From: Avena insularis
Taxonomy: Eukaryota; Streptophyta; Magnoliopsida; Poales; Poaceae
Direction: 5' to 3'
DNA: 64,000 bases
NCBI GenBank assembly: GCA_023614405.1
Contig: CM042685.1
Span: forward strand, 188,204,257-188,268,256
Shown here piece after piece: positions 1-11,405 of this stretch. A program made the translations under genes and the position numbers. Numbering within the stretch: the first letter of the stretch is position 1; each line of letters starts with the position of its first letter. The notes under the pieces are model-generated. The model worked only from the letters and a program-made list of their open reading frames with translations, was not told the origin of the DNA and ran no database searches.

Positions 1-1338
1 GGTTTGTTGTGCTGGTGGTGTTGCTGGCTTGATCATGTCCTTCACCTCCTGATGTTGTTCTAGTTTCCCCTGGTTCTTGTGCTTGGCCTTGATCTAGCCT
101 GCTCCTCCTAGCTCCTGTGGCTTGGCCTTGCTGTCCACCTAATTCCCCCCTCCTTATGTCACCATCTGGTGATGTTTGGGTTGATCTGGTGTGGAGTTTT
201 GTTGGCTGGTTTGCTTGGCTTTGCTAAGCTACTTGTTCTTGTGTGATGTGATCAATGGAGAGGTGCACTAGTGCTTGCCCACGGCTGTGCTTGGATCTTT
301 TACTTGTCACAGAAGTTGTGGCTGTGTCGACAGCACACCCATGCATTTTGGTGAGTGAGCTACTTGAGTGTTTGCTGCATGGTTATGGATATGCTCAATG
401 AGGTGTTCTACCTTTTGATCTTGTTACTATTAACTTGCCTAGTGAAACTTGCCCCTTTACTTGCTGTGATCATTTGACTTATGGCTTATTTATTATGAAA
501 GATTAGATTCTTTCATATTGGTGAAACTTGCCCCTGATAGATTTACTCAATGATGTAAAATTGAGCAGTGCAACTTACTGCTCTCTACTGAGAGTAAAAA
601 ATAATAACTTAACCTTTATTTTCCCTTTTGTTTGTTCTTTGTTTTACAGGTACAAGATTTGAAGATTCAAGATTATTATAGGTTTTCTTTTAGACAGATG
701 TAATCATTTGTAATTTTTATTTCATTCTTTTCTAAGGAATTTTGTAATAGTTCATTAATATGTAAATATTCCTCTTTTTGTAATTTTATTTCTGTAAAGA
801 TTCTTTATTGACTTAATGAGTTACATTTTGTAACTTATTCATGGAGTAAATATATGAAATAAATATTCATTTGTTTGATTGTATTTCTTATTTAGAGTTT
901 CTGTTACTCCCTCCGTCCCAAAATAGATGTCTTAGATTTGTTAAAATTTAGATGAATCTAGACACTATTTAGTATATAGGTTCATCCAAAATTTGACAAA
1001 TCTAAGACATCTATTTTGGGACAGAGGGAGTACTATATATTATTTCTTGATTAAATAATATTACTAAATCATAACTCTAATCTTTTAAAATATAAACTCA
1101 AATCTCAAGTTTGAATTCAAATTCCTTCCCCCAAAACACACTAATTCATAAAGATCATGTCAAAATTTATAACGATCACTCTCCAAAGCTATTCCTAAAC
1201 TTAGAGAGTGAAAGAAACTCTGATCACTTTAAGTTTTTATTTGGCGAAAAATTTACCCGCATTTTGCAGATGGATGCATGCATATGCACATTTTCCTAAA
1301 TCTACCCTTCGTTTGTTCCTAAATGCTGGGATGTTACA
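1..1338 (-). mobile_element. 3' LTR (partial) of Tekay-like Ty3/gypsy element 1
   Basis: On the minus strand this begins TGTAACATCCC at 1338, directly after a polypurine tract, and runs off the left edge. It is repeated at about 60690-61898 in the same orientation with high identity; the main difference is a 126-bp MITE plus TA insertion in this copy. The visible part is AT-rich. The second copy suggests a full LTR of about 4.4 kb, so roughly 3 kb of this LTR lies outside the window. No gene is seen in it; the short reading frame at 1111-1299 is conserved in the other copy only because the LTRs are alike. Confidence 0.85.
907..1030. mobile_element. Stowaway-type MITE (Tc1/mariner class)
   Basis: A 124-bp element has terminal inverted repeats of about 35 bp (left end ctccctccgtcccaaaatag, right end its near-perfect reverse complement with one mismatch in the outer 13 bases). 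TA duplications at 905-906 and 1031-1032 flank it. The homologous LTR at 61580-61600 has the uninterrupted empty site with a single TA at 61591-61592, which proves insertion. It has no coding capacity and would need a mariner transposase in trans. Confidence 0.96.
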
Positions 1339-1340
1339 GA

Positions 1341-1354
1341 GTTCCCCCCTTAAA
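1341..1354 (-). other. Polypurine tract of gypsy element 1
   Basis: On the minus strand the purine run TTTAAGGGGGGAAC lies two bases before the LTR start TGTAACATC at 1338. This is the expected place for the plus-strand DNA primer in an LTR retrotransposon. The same tract occurs at 61901-61914 beside the second LTR copy. Confidence 0.85.
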
Positions 1355-1666
1355 TTAAACTTTGTCCCGTAGTTTGCTAAAGTATACCTGAATAGTTCTG
1401 GATAGGCTTTTCTTAAGTCATCTTGTTTCTCCCATGTGGCTTCTCTCTCAGGATGATGTTCCCACTGTACCTTGTAGTACTTGATTGCCCTATTTCTCAA
1501 CCTTTTCCAGTTTTCTTCCAGAATTTTACAGGGTCTCTCAACATAAGTCAGGTATGCTTGTAATTCTATCTCTTGATGTATGATTGCATCATCAGGAACT
1601 TTAAGACATTTTCGGAGTTCTGACACATAGAAAACATTATGAACTTGAGCCAATCTTGAGGGTAGC
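1355..1666 (-). pseudogene. Gypsy pol 3' end: integrase C-terminus with chromodomain
   Basis: The minus-strand frame contains AQVHNVFYVSELRKCLKVPDD followed by a chromodomain-like block, with RAIKYYKVQWEHHPEREATWE as its core. A chromodomain at the end of integrase places the element among chromoviruses; with the long LTRs it best fits the Tekay lineage. In this family the domain is thought to guide integration to heterochromatin. It is in a different frame from the integrase core at 1668-2258, so a small indel near 1660-1690 breaks the polyprotein. The reading frame stays open across the polypurine tract and into the LTR to 1237; whether the original protein ended there is unclear. A related piece is at 61915-62189. 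Confidence 0.8.
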
Positions 1667-1667
1667 T

Positions 1668-2258
1668 CTAAAGCATAACTATTGTCCTGTTATGACTCAG
1701 TACTTTGAATGTTCCTATATATCTTGGACTTAATTTTCCTTTAACTCCAAACCTCTTAACTCCTTTCATTGGGCTTACTTTTAGATATACCATGTCTCCT
1801 ACTTCAGGATGCCATGATCTTCGACTTAGATCAGCATAAATTTTCTGTCTACTTTGGGCTATCTTTAATCTATCCTTGATTATATCAATGATATCTTGCC
1901 TTTCCTTGATATAGTCGAGCGCAAATTCTTTGCTACTCCCAGGCTCATACCAACATATTGGTGATCTACATTTCCTTCCATAAAGTACTTGATATGGAGC
2001 TGCCTTCAGACTACTCTCATAGCTGTTATTGTAGGAAAATTCTGCCAATGGTAGATGATCTTCCCACGAACCTCCAAAATCTAATGCACAAGCCCTATGC
2101 ATGTTTTCCAGTATTTGATTGGTTCTTTCAGTTTGACCCCAAGTTTCTGGATGATAGGCTATGCTGAAATCCAATTTTGAACCAAGTGCTTCATGTAGTT
2201 GCTTCCAAAATGCCGAAGTAAACACCGATCCTCTATCAGTTATGATCTTCTTGGGCAC
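1668..2258 (-). pseudogene. Gypsy integrase core, distal part
   Basis: The frame encodes the second half of the DDE catalytic core (IITDRGSVFTSAFW with its Asp, then the Glu region in HPETWGQTERTNQILE), then SWEDHLPLAEFSYNNSY and the GKLSPRYIGTFKVL segment that precedes the chromodomain. These are standard Ty3/gypsy integrase motifs. The frame is the same as the RT frame upstream; only a TAG at 2280-2282 separates them. After VLSHNRTI the frame ends early, and the downstream chromodomain lies in another frame. This is part of one ancestral pol gene, now non-functional. Confidence 0.9.
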
Positions 2259-2279
2259 TCCGTGCTTACTTACTATCTC

Positions 2280-4340
2280 CTAGATATAAACTTCTACTAA
2301 CTTCTCGACATTATCCTTCTGATTCACCGGAATAAAATGTGCACTTTTAGTGAGTCTATCAACAATTACCCATATCATATCCTTCCGTTTAGGTGTCATG
2401 GGCAATCCTGTGATGAAGTCCATACCAATTTCCTCCCATTTCCACTCGGGAATTTCCAAAGGTTGCAATGGTCCTGCTGGACTTTGATGTTCAGCTTTTA
2501 CCCTTTGGCAAGTATGGCATTCTGACACATATTTTGCAATGTCTCTCTTCATATTATTCCACCAGAATAATTCTTTCGAATCCATGTACATCTTAGTACT
2601 TCCTGGATGAATGGAATATGGTGTCTCATGTGCCTGTCGAAGTATCACTTCACGAATCTCAGGCACATCTGGAACACAAAGACGATCTTGGAACCATAAA
2701 GATCCATAATCTCCTAAACGAAAAACTGATGTTTGTCCTTGAGATATCCTCCGAATTTCCTCAGCAATAAAAGGGTCTTCTGCTTGATGCCTAAAAATTC
2801 CGTGCTTAAGATCACTATTCTGTTCTGCAACTACCTGCATAGTAGCTAATCCTCCAAGAGTCTCTGTTCTTATAAATTGAACCTCTAGTCTTTCCAAATC
2901 CATCTGTAACTCTTTTGGTAGCTCCCTATTGGTTGGCTGAATATCTGCACTTTTACGACTTAAAGCATCTGCTACAACATTTGCTTTTCCAGGGGTATAA
3001 TTAATGGTCAAATCATAATCTTTGATTAGTTCTAACCAACGCTTCTGTCTCATATTCAATTGCTTTTGAGTGAAGAAATATTTGACACTTTTATGGTTAG
3101 TGTATAACTCACATCTGGCTCCATAAAGAAAATGCCTCCATCCTTTCAAAGCAAAGACTACTGCTGCTAACTCCAAATCATGTGTTGGATAATAAACTTC
3201 ATGTGGTTTCAGTTGTCTTGATTTGTAAGCAATTACTTTCCGATCTTGCATTAACACACAACCCAAACCTTCTTTGGATGCATCACAGTATACTGTAAAG
3301 TCCTTCCCTATTTCAGGAACTGCAAAGATTGGAGCGGTAGTTAATCTGGTCTTTAACTCCTGAAAACTGGCTTCACACTTCTCATCCCAGATGAATGGTG
3401 TATTCTTACTTAACAATTTGGTCATTGGTCCAGCTATCTTGGAGAAACCTTCAATGAACCTCCGATAATAACCAGCCATTCCCAAGAAACCTCGGATTTG
3501 TTTCACATTGGTTGGTGCCGTCCATTCTAATACTGATTGAACTTTGGATGGATTTACAGCAATCCCATCTTTACTGATCACATGACCGAGGAATTCTACC
3601 TCATCTAGCCATAACTCACACTTGCTGATCTTAGCATAAAGCTTATGTTCTCTTAGGATCTGCAATGCTATTCTCAAGTGATCAGCATGCTCTTCCTTAT
3701 CCTTGGAAAATATCAGAATGTCATCAATGAACACTATGAAAAACTTGTCCAAATACGGCATGAAGATTTTATTCATCAGATTCATGAATATTGTTGGTGC
3801 ATTGGTCAAACTAAACGGTACGAGAAGATACTCATGGTGTCCATACTTTGAGAAAAATGTTGTCTTTGGAACATCTTTCGGTTTGATTTTTATCTGATGG
3901 TATCCGGATCTTAGATCGATTTTAGAAAATACTCCAGCTCCTTTAACTTGATCAAACAGATCCTGGATTCTAGGTAATGGATACTTATTCTTGATGGTAA
4001 CATTATTGAGATTCCTATAGTCCCCACACATTCTTCTCCCTCCATCTCTTTTATCCACAAAAATCATCGGTGTTCCCCATGGAGATACACTTTCTTGAAT
4101 AAATCCTTTTCTGGCTAACTCATCAATTTGCTCTTTGAGTTATTTTAATTCTTTTGGACCCATCTTGTATGGTGCTTGAGCTATTGGTGTGGTACCCAGA
4201 ATTAGATCAATAGTGAACTCTATCTCCCGATCTGGTGGCATTCCTGGTAACTTTGCTGGAAAAACATCTTGAAACTCATTTACTACAGGAATATCTTCCA
4301 ACTTGACCTCGTTCATTGAGTTCAACTGAAGATCCACCAT
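2280..4340 (-). pseudogene. Gypsy pol: reverse transcriptase, RNase H, integrase N-terminal half
   Basis: The order is typical Ty3/gypsy. Upstream RT segment: EFQDVFPAKLPGMPPDREIEF. RT core: [28 protein letters not shown] and the catalytic FIDDILIF box about 115 residues after the methionine at 4067. RNase [19 protein letters not shown] and [21 protein letters not shown]. Integrase zinc-binding H2C2 follows ([10 protein letters not shown] ... CHTCQ), then the first catalytic Asp in MDFITGLP. The frame is continuous except for TAA at 4140-4142 and the TAG at 2280-2282 that ends it, both single-codon changes. Its intactness otherwise suggests modest age. The product would act in cytoplasmic virus-like particles. 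Confidence 0.93.
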
Positions 4341-4424
4341 GATATGACTATGCTTATCTGCTTGATAAACTATCCTTGCTCCACTTGGAGTCTTGATTGA
4401 GACAGTTTTATCCTCACAATTAAT

Positions 4425-4990
4425 CTAGGCCCCATGTTCAATCATCCAATCCATACCTAGCACTACTGCAATTCCCTTCAAAGGAATCACATAAAGGTCC
4501 GCAAAGTAGGTACAACCATAGATCGAGATAACCTGATCTTGTTTAATGTGGCGTACAACTACATTTCCCCCTGCCGTCACTATGGTCATAGGGTTTTCTA
4601 ACGTTGCCCTTCTAATCCCGAATTTATCACAGAATTCTTCAGAAATGAATAAAGTAGTTGCACCAGTATCAAATATAACTTTTCCGGGATTGGTAAGGAT
4701 ATTGAGCGTACCTATCACTGCATGCTCTGAGTTAACCACCTCCTCTAGGGTTGCGCAATTCAGCTTCCCGGTAGGTCTGTTCCTCTTGCCATTATTGTTC
4801 TTGACAAAATTTCCTCCTTTATTGGGTTGCCCATTGCTTCCACTAGTTTGTCCTCCACCTTTAACAGGCCAACCACCTTGTGGTTTGCTCGGACAATTTG
4901 GCTTTATGTGACCCCTCTTACCATAAGCATGGCACACTATTATTGGTTTTTGGCAATCCCTGCTTATATGCCCTGGAAGTTTGCAATTAT
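4425..4990 (-). pseudogene. Gypsy nucleocapsid zinc knuckles and aspartic protease
   Basis: At 4937-4990 the minus strand encodes an intact CCHC knuckle, CHNCKLPGHISRDC. A second, CHAYGKRGHIKPNC, follows and has Tyr in place of the second Cys, which would damage zinc binding. Downstream is the aspartic protease with active site FDTGATTLFIS and the later GMDWMIEHGA motif. The first knuckle is out of frame with the gag core upstream, so an indel separates them. The protease reading frame ends with a TAG at 4425-4427, just after GMDWMIEHGA, before the RT segment resumes. The protease would process the Gag-Pol polyprotein. Confidence 0.85.
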
Positions 4991-5901
4991 GGCATATAAT
5001 ATTCCTTCTAGTTGGATTTGCACTCCGGTTGGAATTATTACTGTTATAGGGTCTATTCTTGGCTTGAATTCTAGATTGGGCTTGGGTTTACTTGCCTGTA
5101 TCCTCTTAGTTTCCTTCTTAGCTCTCTTCCTTCTATCCTCTTGGACATTCTTGTAGTCATCTTCAAAAGTGATGGCTGCATCCAGTAACTGCTGAGAGGT
5201 TTGTTTATTGGCCAAGCTCAACTGCATCCTTACAAATGGATTTAACCCTCGCAGAAAACGCTTCTTCCTCTTTTCTTCAGTGCTGACTTCTTCCTTCGCA
5301 TAACAAGACAGTTGGCTAAACTCCCGGATATACTTCATGACACTAGTATATCCTTCCTGAAGCTCCTCAAACTCTCTCCACTTCAACTCCATCACACTTC
5401 CAGGAACATGATACTAACGGAACCTTTGCTTGAACTCTTCCCAAGTGTACTATCTTCCTGGCTGTTGCATGGCTAACTGATTTTCCCACCATGATGCTAC
5501 ATGTCCTGTCAGAAGATGAGTTGCATACCTCAGTTTTTCCTCATCATTACAACCTACAATCTTCAACTTTCTCTTTGTATCTGCTAGCCAATCTTCTACA
5601 TCCATTGGTTTAGGAGCTGATGCAAAAGGTAACGGCCTTGCATTCTGGAAGTCAGAAGACTCACTCCTCCACCTTCAGGTGCTCTCTGGTTTCCAGCTCA
5701 TCCCAACAACTCTTCCATGAACTTGTTTTGGTTTTCTTGCATCATTTGCATATACTGCATAAAATTCTGCTCCATTAGCGGCCTCATTGGTGGTGGTGGT
5801 GCTGGTAATGTTCCCCGATTTCTGGCTTCTGCATTGTCCTTATCCTTGGCCTCATGTTCCATGCCCTGCTGCTCAGATTCAGTTTCTACACCCGTGTCCA
5901 T
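4964..5901 (-). pseudogene. Gypsy gag (capsid) with stops and frame changes
   Basis: The N-terminal part (5901-5698) is acidic, then proline-rich (LPAPPPPMRPLMEQ) and Met/Gln-rich, as is usual for chromovirus Gag. A middle part near 5450-5510 translates as a retrotransposon-gag capsid core containing HVASWWENQLAM, but in-frame stops and frame changes interrupt it around 5400-5690. The distal part (5395-4964) has ELKWREFEELQEGYTSVMKYIREF, then FLRGLNPFVRMQLSL and a Lys/Arg-rich tail before the zinc knuckles. Gag forms the particle and packages RNA. This copy cannot encode a full Gag. Confidence 0.82.
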
Positions 5902-6179
5902 GACCCCCTAGTCCTGCAACATAAATCAAATACTCATAATTAAATCATGCACATGTGTTCTGAGCTCAACTTTAACCGCACAACTAGTCACACAATGGAA
6001 ATCCAAATATGCATTCCACATATTATACATTACAAGCCTCTTAACCAAGTACAAAGTCATTACACTTGTACCCTACAGGTACCATAGTAAAATACGCATA
6101 CTGCCTCACTTATTTATCTACACCATTTTCTCAGATTACAATACGCAATAACTGATACTTCCTAATAAGCCGCCTACTT

Positions 6180-7430
6180 CTAGTATCCACGACGCTCATC
6201 ATACATGCCTGAAGTCCAACTATGATGACGTAACATCCGTCGCACAATTTGTGGAACAAATGGCCTTCCGGAAGGAACATACTCAGTATCTGAAGTATCA
6301 GGACTTGAGTCATTACTCAATCTGAGTGTATTGACTCCCTCCAGCTCAGCTGAAAAGTCTTCAGAAACATGTTCAACATTATCACCTACTTGCATCTCCT
6401 GAGCTTCATGCCTTGAGTTGTCAACAAAATACGTAGATTCTGCTGCTCCCTAGGTGCTCTGTTGGGCAAGATAGTTAAACACCGGATAATGTATATTCCC
6501 TGGGTTTTGAGAAAATGTTGATGATTCAAACACTCTCTCCCCGGGATCTTATTCCTCATCATGATGTTCAACGAATATGGTACTATTGCTAGGATTGGTT
6601 CTTGCACCCATCCAACTGGATTGTCCAACATTTCTGTCAGGCCCATCTATGGACATCTAATTTCTTTGGGATCCTTCAAATGATCCCATTCTCCAACCAT
6701 CAGAATTCTCGATAGAAAGTTCTGAAACATACCCTTCTTCTGAACCCTGCGGTACATCATACCTCATATCTAATGTAGGATCATAGGTAGGTTCAGGTCT
6801 GGGTGAATAAGGATATGGTGTAAAAGATTCGGGATCTATGGGTATATCCTTAAAGATTGGTTTCGTACTACTGCTTGCTTCTTTCTCCAACTGGAATGCT
6901 AACTGCTTCCTTCTTTCCGGATCAGTTAGATCCTCTAACATGTCATTTTTATCTTCAACAATAACTTGATGTGTCTTATAAAAAGACGCAACAAGTGTTC
7001 GATATCGATCCATAAACTTGGAAGCTAACTTAGGATGCTTCTTTACCAAAGTAAGATGATCCGGTACTGGATCCGAGTCTATAGAATCATGAGGAATCAC
7101 AGAAAATGTGTTTCCTTCTAACTCCTTGGCTTTATGCTCCCGAATATTAGCTATCGCCTCCACAACAGCAACATGATATGCTTCTAAATGACTCCTACCT
7201 TCACCTATAAGTAGATCGTGATATAATCCAAGCTCCTCTGGAAGTTGGATACCCACACGATACTTGGATAACATTCGACCATCATAATAGGTTATGGTAT
7301 TCACCAGAATTTTAGTTGGTCAACTAAAAATCTTTAAGAGTTGATGAATATGATCCGTGAATGATCCTTGGTAATCATCAAGAGTCTCCTCTTTCCTTAC
7401 CAAACTTTGTTTTGGAAACTTTGGTGCCAT
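6180..7430 (-). pseudogene. orf0-like reading frame upstream of gag
   Basis: From an ATG at 7430 the minus strand encodes MAPKFPKQSLVRKEETLDDY, then reads to a TAG just before the start of a 215-residue open stretch at 7304-6657 (same frame), with further open stretches to 6180. It lies between the primer-binding site and gag. It shows no zinc knuckle, protease or polymerase motif; it is acidic and Pro/Ser-rich in its second half (SFTPYPYSPRPEPTYDP). Some rice gypsy elements (RIRE3/RIRE8) are known to carry an extra orf0 in this position, and that is the best analogy. Function unknown. The second half is interrupted by stops and frame changes. Confidence 0.55.
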
Positions 7431-7631
7431 AACTCTGTATATTCAAAAATATTTTGATTAGTAATAGATAATATATCGCATCATAACAAAGAATTATCGC
7501 ACTAAAAAATATAATAGAATATTCTCATTTGAATACCCATTATACACTTTTTAGAGAATTCTTTATCGTTGCTATACACTCCTATAGGTAATACCCTTTA
7601 CTAGGTTTCCAACCTAAGGTCAAAGCAATTT
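7431..7631 (-). other. Gypsy element 1 leader
   Basis: A 201-bp AT-rich stretch lies between the primer-binding site and the first ATG of orf0. It has the usual position of an untranslated leader and packaging region. No gene is seen. Confidence 0.6.
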
Positions 7632-7643
7632 GCTCTGATACCA
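7632..7643 (-). other. Primer-binding site for initiator tRNA-Met
   Basis: The minus strand reads TGGTATCAGAGC, the plant initiator-Met tRNA 3' complement used by most plant LTR retrotransposons. Two bases (GT) separate it from the LTR end at 7646. It fixes the orientation of element 1 as minus and marks the inner edge of its upstream LTR. Confidence 0.95.
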
Positions 7644-7645
7644 AC

Positions 7646-7759
7646 TGTGCTGACCCAGCATACCACTGCATGTGTAGTACACTATAGTCATTGAAATGAC
7701 ATCCACAGAACACCGTTCCGTAAATATCACCTTCCTCAGACAGGTACAACAGAAACATT
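7646..7759 (-). mobile_element. Gypsy element 1 upstream LTR, segment 1 (R/U5 end)
   Basis: This runs from the LTR terminus, ending CA on the minus strand at 7646, to the insertion point of copia element A. The last five bases ACATT (7755-7759) are duplicated at 16286-16290, so the LTR resumes at 16291. It is the innermost of four pieces. Confidence 0.8.
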
Positions 7760-9423
7760 TGTTGGAATTATTCCCTAGAGGCAATAATAAAGATGTTATT
7801 ATTATAATTCTTGTTCATGATAAAGTTTATATTCCATGCTAGAATTGTATTAAGCGGAAACTTTAATACTTGTGTGGTTTGTGAACAACACCGTGTCCCT
7901 AGTACGCCTCTATGGACTAGCTCATTGATCAATGATGGTTAAGGTTTCCTAACCATAGACATGAGTTGTCGATTGATAATGAGATCATATCATTGGGAGA
8001 ATGATATGGTGGATGGACCAAACTAAGCAAAGCTATTAGATCGTTTCATCGTGTTCGTCTTTCTTGAAGCTTTTCTCATGTCAAATATTGTATTCCTTAG
8101 ACCATGAGATAATACAACTCCCCAGTATCGGAAGAAAGCTTTGAGGTCATCAAACGTCATCCTATGAGAGGGTGATCATAAAGGTGTCTCTCGGTGATCG
8201 GAAAGTATCTGGGTTGTATGTATCAAGATGGAATTTGTCCCTCCCAAGTCGGAGAGATATACGGGCCCACTCGGTAATCGATATCAACACCGCAAGCATG
8301 TGGTTAAGGAGTTAATCACAAAGTGATATCGGATTACGGAACGAGTAAAGTATTAGCGTGGAACGAGATTGAACTAGGTATGACGATACCGACGATCAAA
8401 TCTCGGCAAGTAAAATATCGCGAGACGAAGGGAATATATATATGGGATTGATTGAATCCTGGCATCGTGGTTCATCCGATATGATCATCGATGAATGTGT
8501 GGAGTCAATATGGGTGCCTGCACCCATTGTTGATTATTGATAGAAGATCATGTCGCATATTCTCGAACCCGCAGGTCACACACTTAACGTGTCTCGACGC
8601 TAGGATAGATTGGATAATTGGTTTATCAATTTTTGTTCGAGTCTCGGATGGGATCCAGGATATCACGAGGTTCCGAATGGTCGAGAATAAGATTCATATA
8701 AGGCAAAGGCAGTTTTTGGAGTTCGAATTGTTCCGGTTAATCGGTATTGTACCGAAGCTTCTAGAACCTTCGGAAGGGACCAACGTGGCCCCACCTTCCG
8801 GAGGGGCATGGGCCTATGATGGAGTGTCCTGGCAGATTGGGCCAGGGGCACAAGGCCCCATAGGGCCCAGCCGATCCTAGATAAGTTTAAACTCGTTTAA
8901 ACTAGAGATAGGTTTCTAGATAAGGGATAAGTTTAAATCGTTTAAACTAGAGATAGGCTTGGAGGATGGGCAGGCTGGCCGCACCCCTCTATATATAGAG
9001 GGCTGGTCGCCTCCCCTACACACACCTTCCTCCAAACCCTAGTTGCCGCCGCCTCCTCTCTCCCTCCCGATTGTTTGTAGGCGAAGCCTCGCAGAAATTC
9101 TCCACCATATACACCACGCCGTCGTGTTGTAGATCCAATCTATCTCTCCACCCTACTTGCTGGTCCGAGGAAGGAGGAGATGCCGAGGTGTTGCACGTGT
9201 GCATCTCACGGAGGCACCGCCACTTGTGGTGCTAGATCGGATCGGATCGCGAGGAGGAGAAGCGAACGACTACATCACCCACGCTCCTACGAACGCTCGG
9301 CGTGAATATTCAAGGGTATAAAGATCTAATCCAATCTCTCGTTGTTTGCATCTCCTAGATTAGATCTTGGCTTTCCTCCGCTCGCTCAGAGAAAATTTTG
9401 ATTTACTATGCCTAAACCCTTCA
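7760..9423 (+). mobile_element. 5' LTR of copia element A
   Basis: A direct repeat of 14584-16285, about 1.66 kb. Compared with the 3' copy it lacks many short stretches (for example TT/GC bases in 'caccgcaagcatg' against 'caccgcttgcaagcatg'). U3 carries two copies of a motif containing GTTTAAAC-like palindromes at about 8882-8958, followed by a palindromic TATA box at 8985-9002. Short frames inside it are not genes. Confidence 0.93.
8985..9002 (+). promoter_or_regulatory. Palindromic TATA box of element A LTR
   Basis: The sequence ccctctatatatagaggg is a perfect 18-bp inverted repeat and contains TATATA. Its place, after the U3 repeats and before a GC-rich leader, fits the core promoter. 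The 3' LTR copy is at 15830-15845. Confidence 0.75.
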
Positions 9424-10612
9424 GGGTATCGAGCTAGATCTATGCGTAGATGTGTTTCACGAGTAGAACGCAACATGGTTGTTGCGGCGTTGATGTTTTC
9501 TGTTGCAAGCCTCTTGTTTGTGTTCTTCTTATGACGGGATAGTGAGATTGAAGCGGTCCAGCCAACCTTACGCGACGCCGCTCGAAGACCGGCTCCGCAC
9601 TTGACGTGTGGCTTGTACCATACATGCGGCTGGTGGATGTCGCTTCTCACTATAGTTGTCATGGGATTAACACCGGTTTGGCAACCATAATATCACCGTT
9701 GTGGCTTTCCGTAGGTAAGAATCGTTCTTAGCATCTACTCCCATAAGCCACGAAACATGCAACAACAAAGTAGAGGCGCCTAACTTGTTTTTGCAGGAGT
9801 GTTTTCTCGTGATATGGTATGGCCCAAGATGTGATGTGTATAATGTATGCGATGGTCATGTTTTGTAATGTTTCGACTTGCATGTCGATGAGTACACAAC
9901 CGGGGAGCCATATGGTTGTCTTTATAATTGTGTATGACCTGAGTCAACTTCTTATACGCCATGTAATAGCTTTACTTTATCGCTAAGTAGTTAGCAATAG
10001 TTGTAGTTGCTATTCGTGGTGGAGGCGATCATGGTGAAGTGATGGAGATCATGCCGAACGCACAAGATGGAGATCATTGCGAAGATTGGCTATACCATGT
10101 CACATAAAGTTATATGCATGTGATGTTTATCCTTTTATGTATCTTATTATGCTTAGATCGCGGTAGCATTATAAGATGACTCCTCACTTAAAGATCAAGA
10201 TAAAACTGTGTTCTCCCAAGTATGCACCGCTATGTAAAGTTCGTCGTGTCCAAGCATCACGTGATGATCGGATGCTATAGACTCTACCACATACAACGGG
10301 TGCAAGCCGCTTTGCACACACGGAAATACTTGGTCTAGCTTGACGAGCCTAGCATGTATGACATGGCCTCGAACACAAGAACCGAAAGGTTAAGCATGAG
10401 TCATATGAATGATATGATCGACACTTCGTTGTCCACCATTGAAACCACATCTCTTCTCGTGAAGATCGGATTAGGTGTGGTGAATTTGGATCGTGTTCAC
10501 TAAACAACTTGAGGGATGTTGAATTTAGTGGGAGTTCATCTAGTAATTTGATTAAGTTGAACTATTTATCATGAACATAGTCTAAATTGTACTTGCAAAT
10601 ACTGTAGATCAC
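9424..10612 (+). other. Element A primer-binding site remnant and leader
   Basis: Immediately after the LTR, 9424-9434 reads gggtatcgagc, a degraded form of the initiator-Met primer site. The following roughly 1.2 kb up to the gag ATG at 10613 has no convincing gene. A long untranslated leader is normal for BARE/Angela elements. Confidence 0.7.
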
Positions 10613-11405
10613 ATGGCCAAGTCCAACTTCAACTTCAACGTTTTTGCTGAGAAAGAAAAGCTTAGAAACAATGGGTCTAACTTCACCAACTGGTTCCGCA
10701 ATCTAAGAATCATTCGTTCTGGACAAAAGGACTATGTCCTTGGGAAAGCGTTAGGTGACCTCCCGCAATCAAGGCTACCGATGAGAAAGCCGGCTATCAG
10801 TCGCGCAAAGATGATTATGGTGTGATTAAGAGCACCATGTTGTTTGCTATGGAACCGGAACTTCAAAATCGTTTTGAAAACTATCCCGGGCCCTTTGAGA
10901 GTCTCGAAGAGCTGAAAACCATGTTTCAGACTCAGGCCCGTTCTGAGAGATATGAGATCTCCGAGAAGTTCTTTAACTGCAAGATGGAGGAAGGGAGTTC
11001 CGTTAGTGAGCACACCATTAAGATGTCGGGCTACACTCAACGCCTTGAGCAACTGGACTGCAAGATTCCAGAGGAGCTCAAGATTGACAGGGTTCTGCAA
11101 TCACTCCCTCCCAGCTACAAAAGTTTTGTAGTGACTCATAATCAGATTGGTTCCACTGATACGATCACCGAGCTCTTCGCAAAGCTGAAGGCTGCGGAGG
11201 TGGACATCAAAAAGGATAATCATGTGTTGATGGTCAACAATCCCTCCTTTAAGAAAGGTAAAGGTGCAAAGAAGCCCTTCAAGAAAAACGGCGTAAGCGC
11301 TGTTGCCTCGCTGAGAAGAAGCTCAAGTCCGGACCCAAGCCGGACAGTGAGTGCTTCTATTGCAAGGACAAGGGTCACTGGAAGCGCAACTGTCCGAAGT
11401 ACTTA
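10613..11405 (+). pseudogene. Element A gag
   Basis: The ATG at 10613 opens MAKSNFNFNVFAEKEKLRNN and SNFTNWFRNLRII, a copia Gag N-terminus. A frame change near 10770-10830 moves the reading to a second stretch (10822-11406) with LQNRFENYPGPFESLEELKT, GYTQRLEQLDCKIPEELK and LQSLPPSYKSFV, then a Lys-rich tail (KKGKGAKKPFKK). The CCHC knuckle that should follow is in another frame. Gag would build the cytoplasmic particle. The upstream UTR and start context match a normal BARE-type gag; damage is from small indels. Confidence 0.88.

Noticed and set aside
4546..5156. Plus-strand frames of about 110-120 codons opposite gypsy protease/gag
   Set aside because: They are antisense shadows of the real minus-strand coding region.
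8491..8880. 129-codon frame in element A 5' LTR
   Set aside because: The 3' LTR does not keep the frame, and the region is U3.
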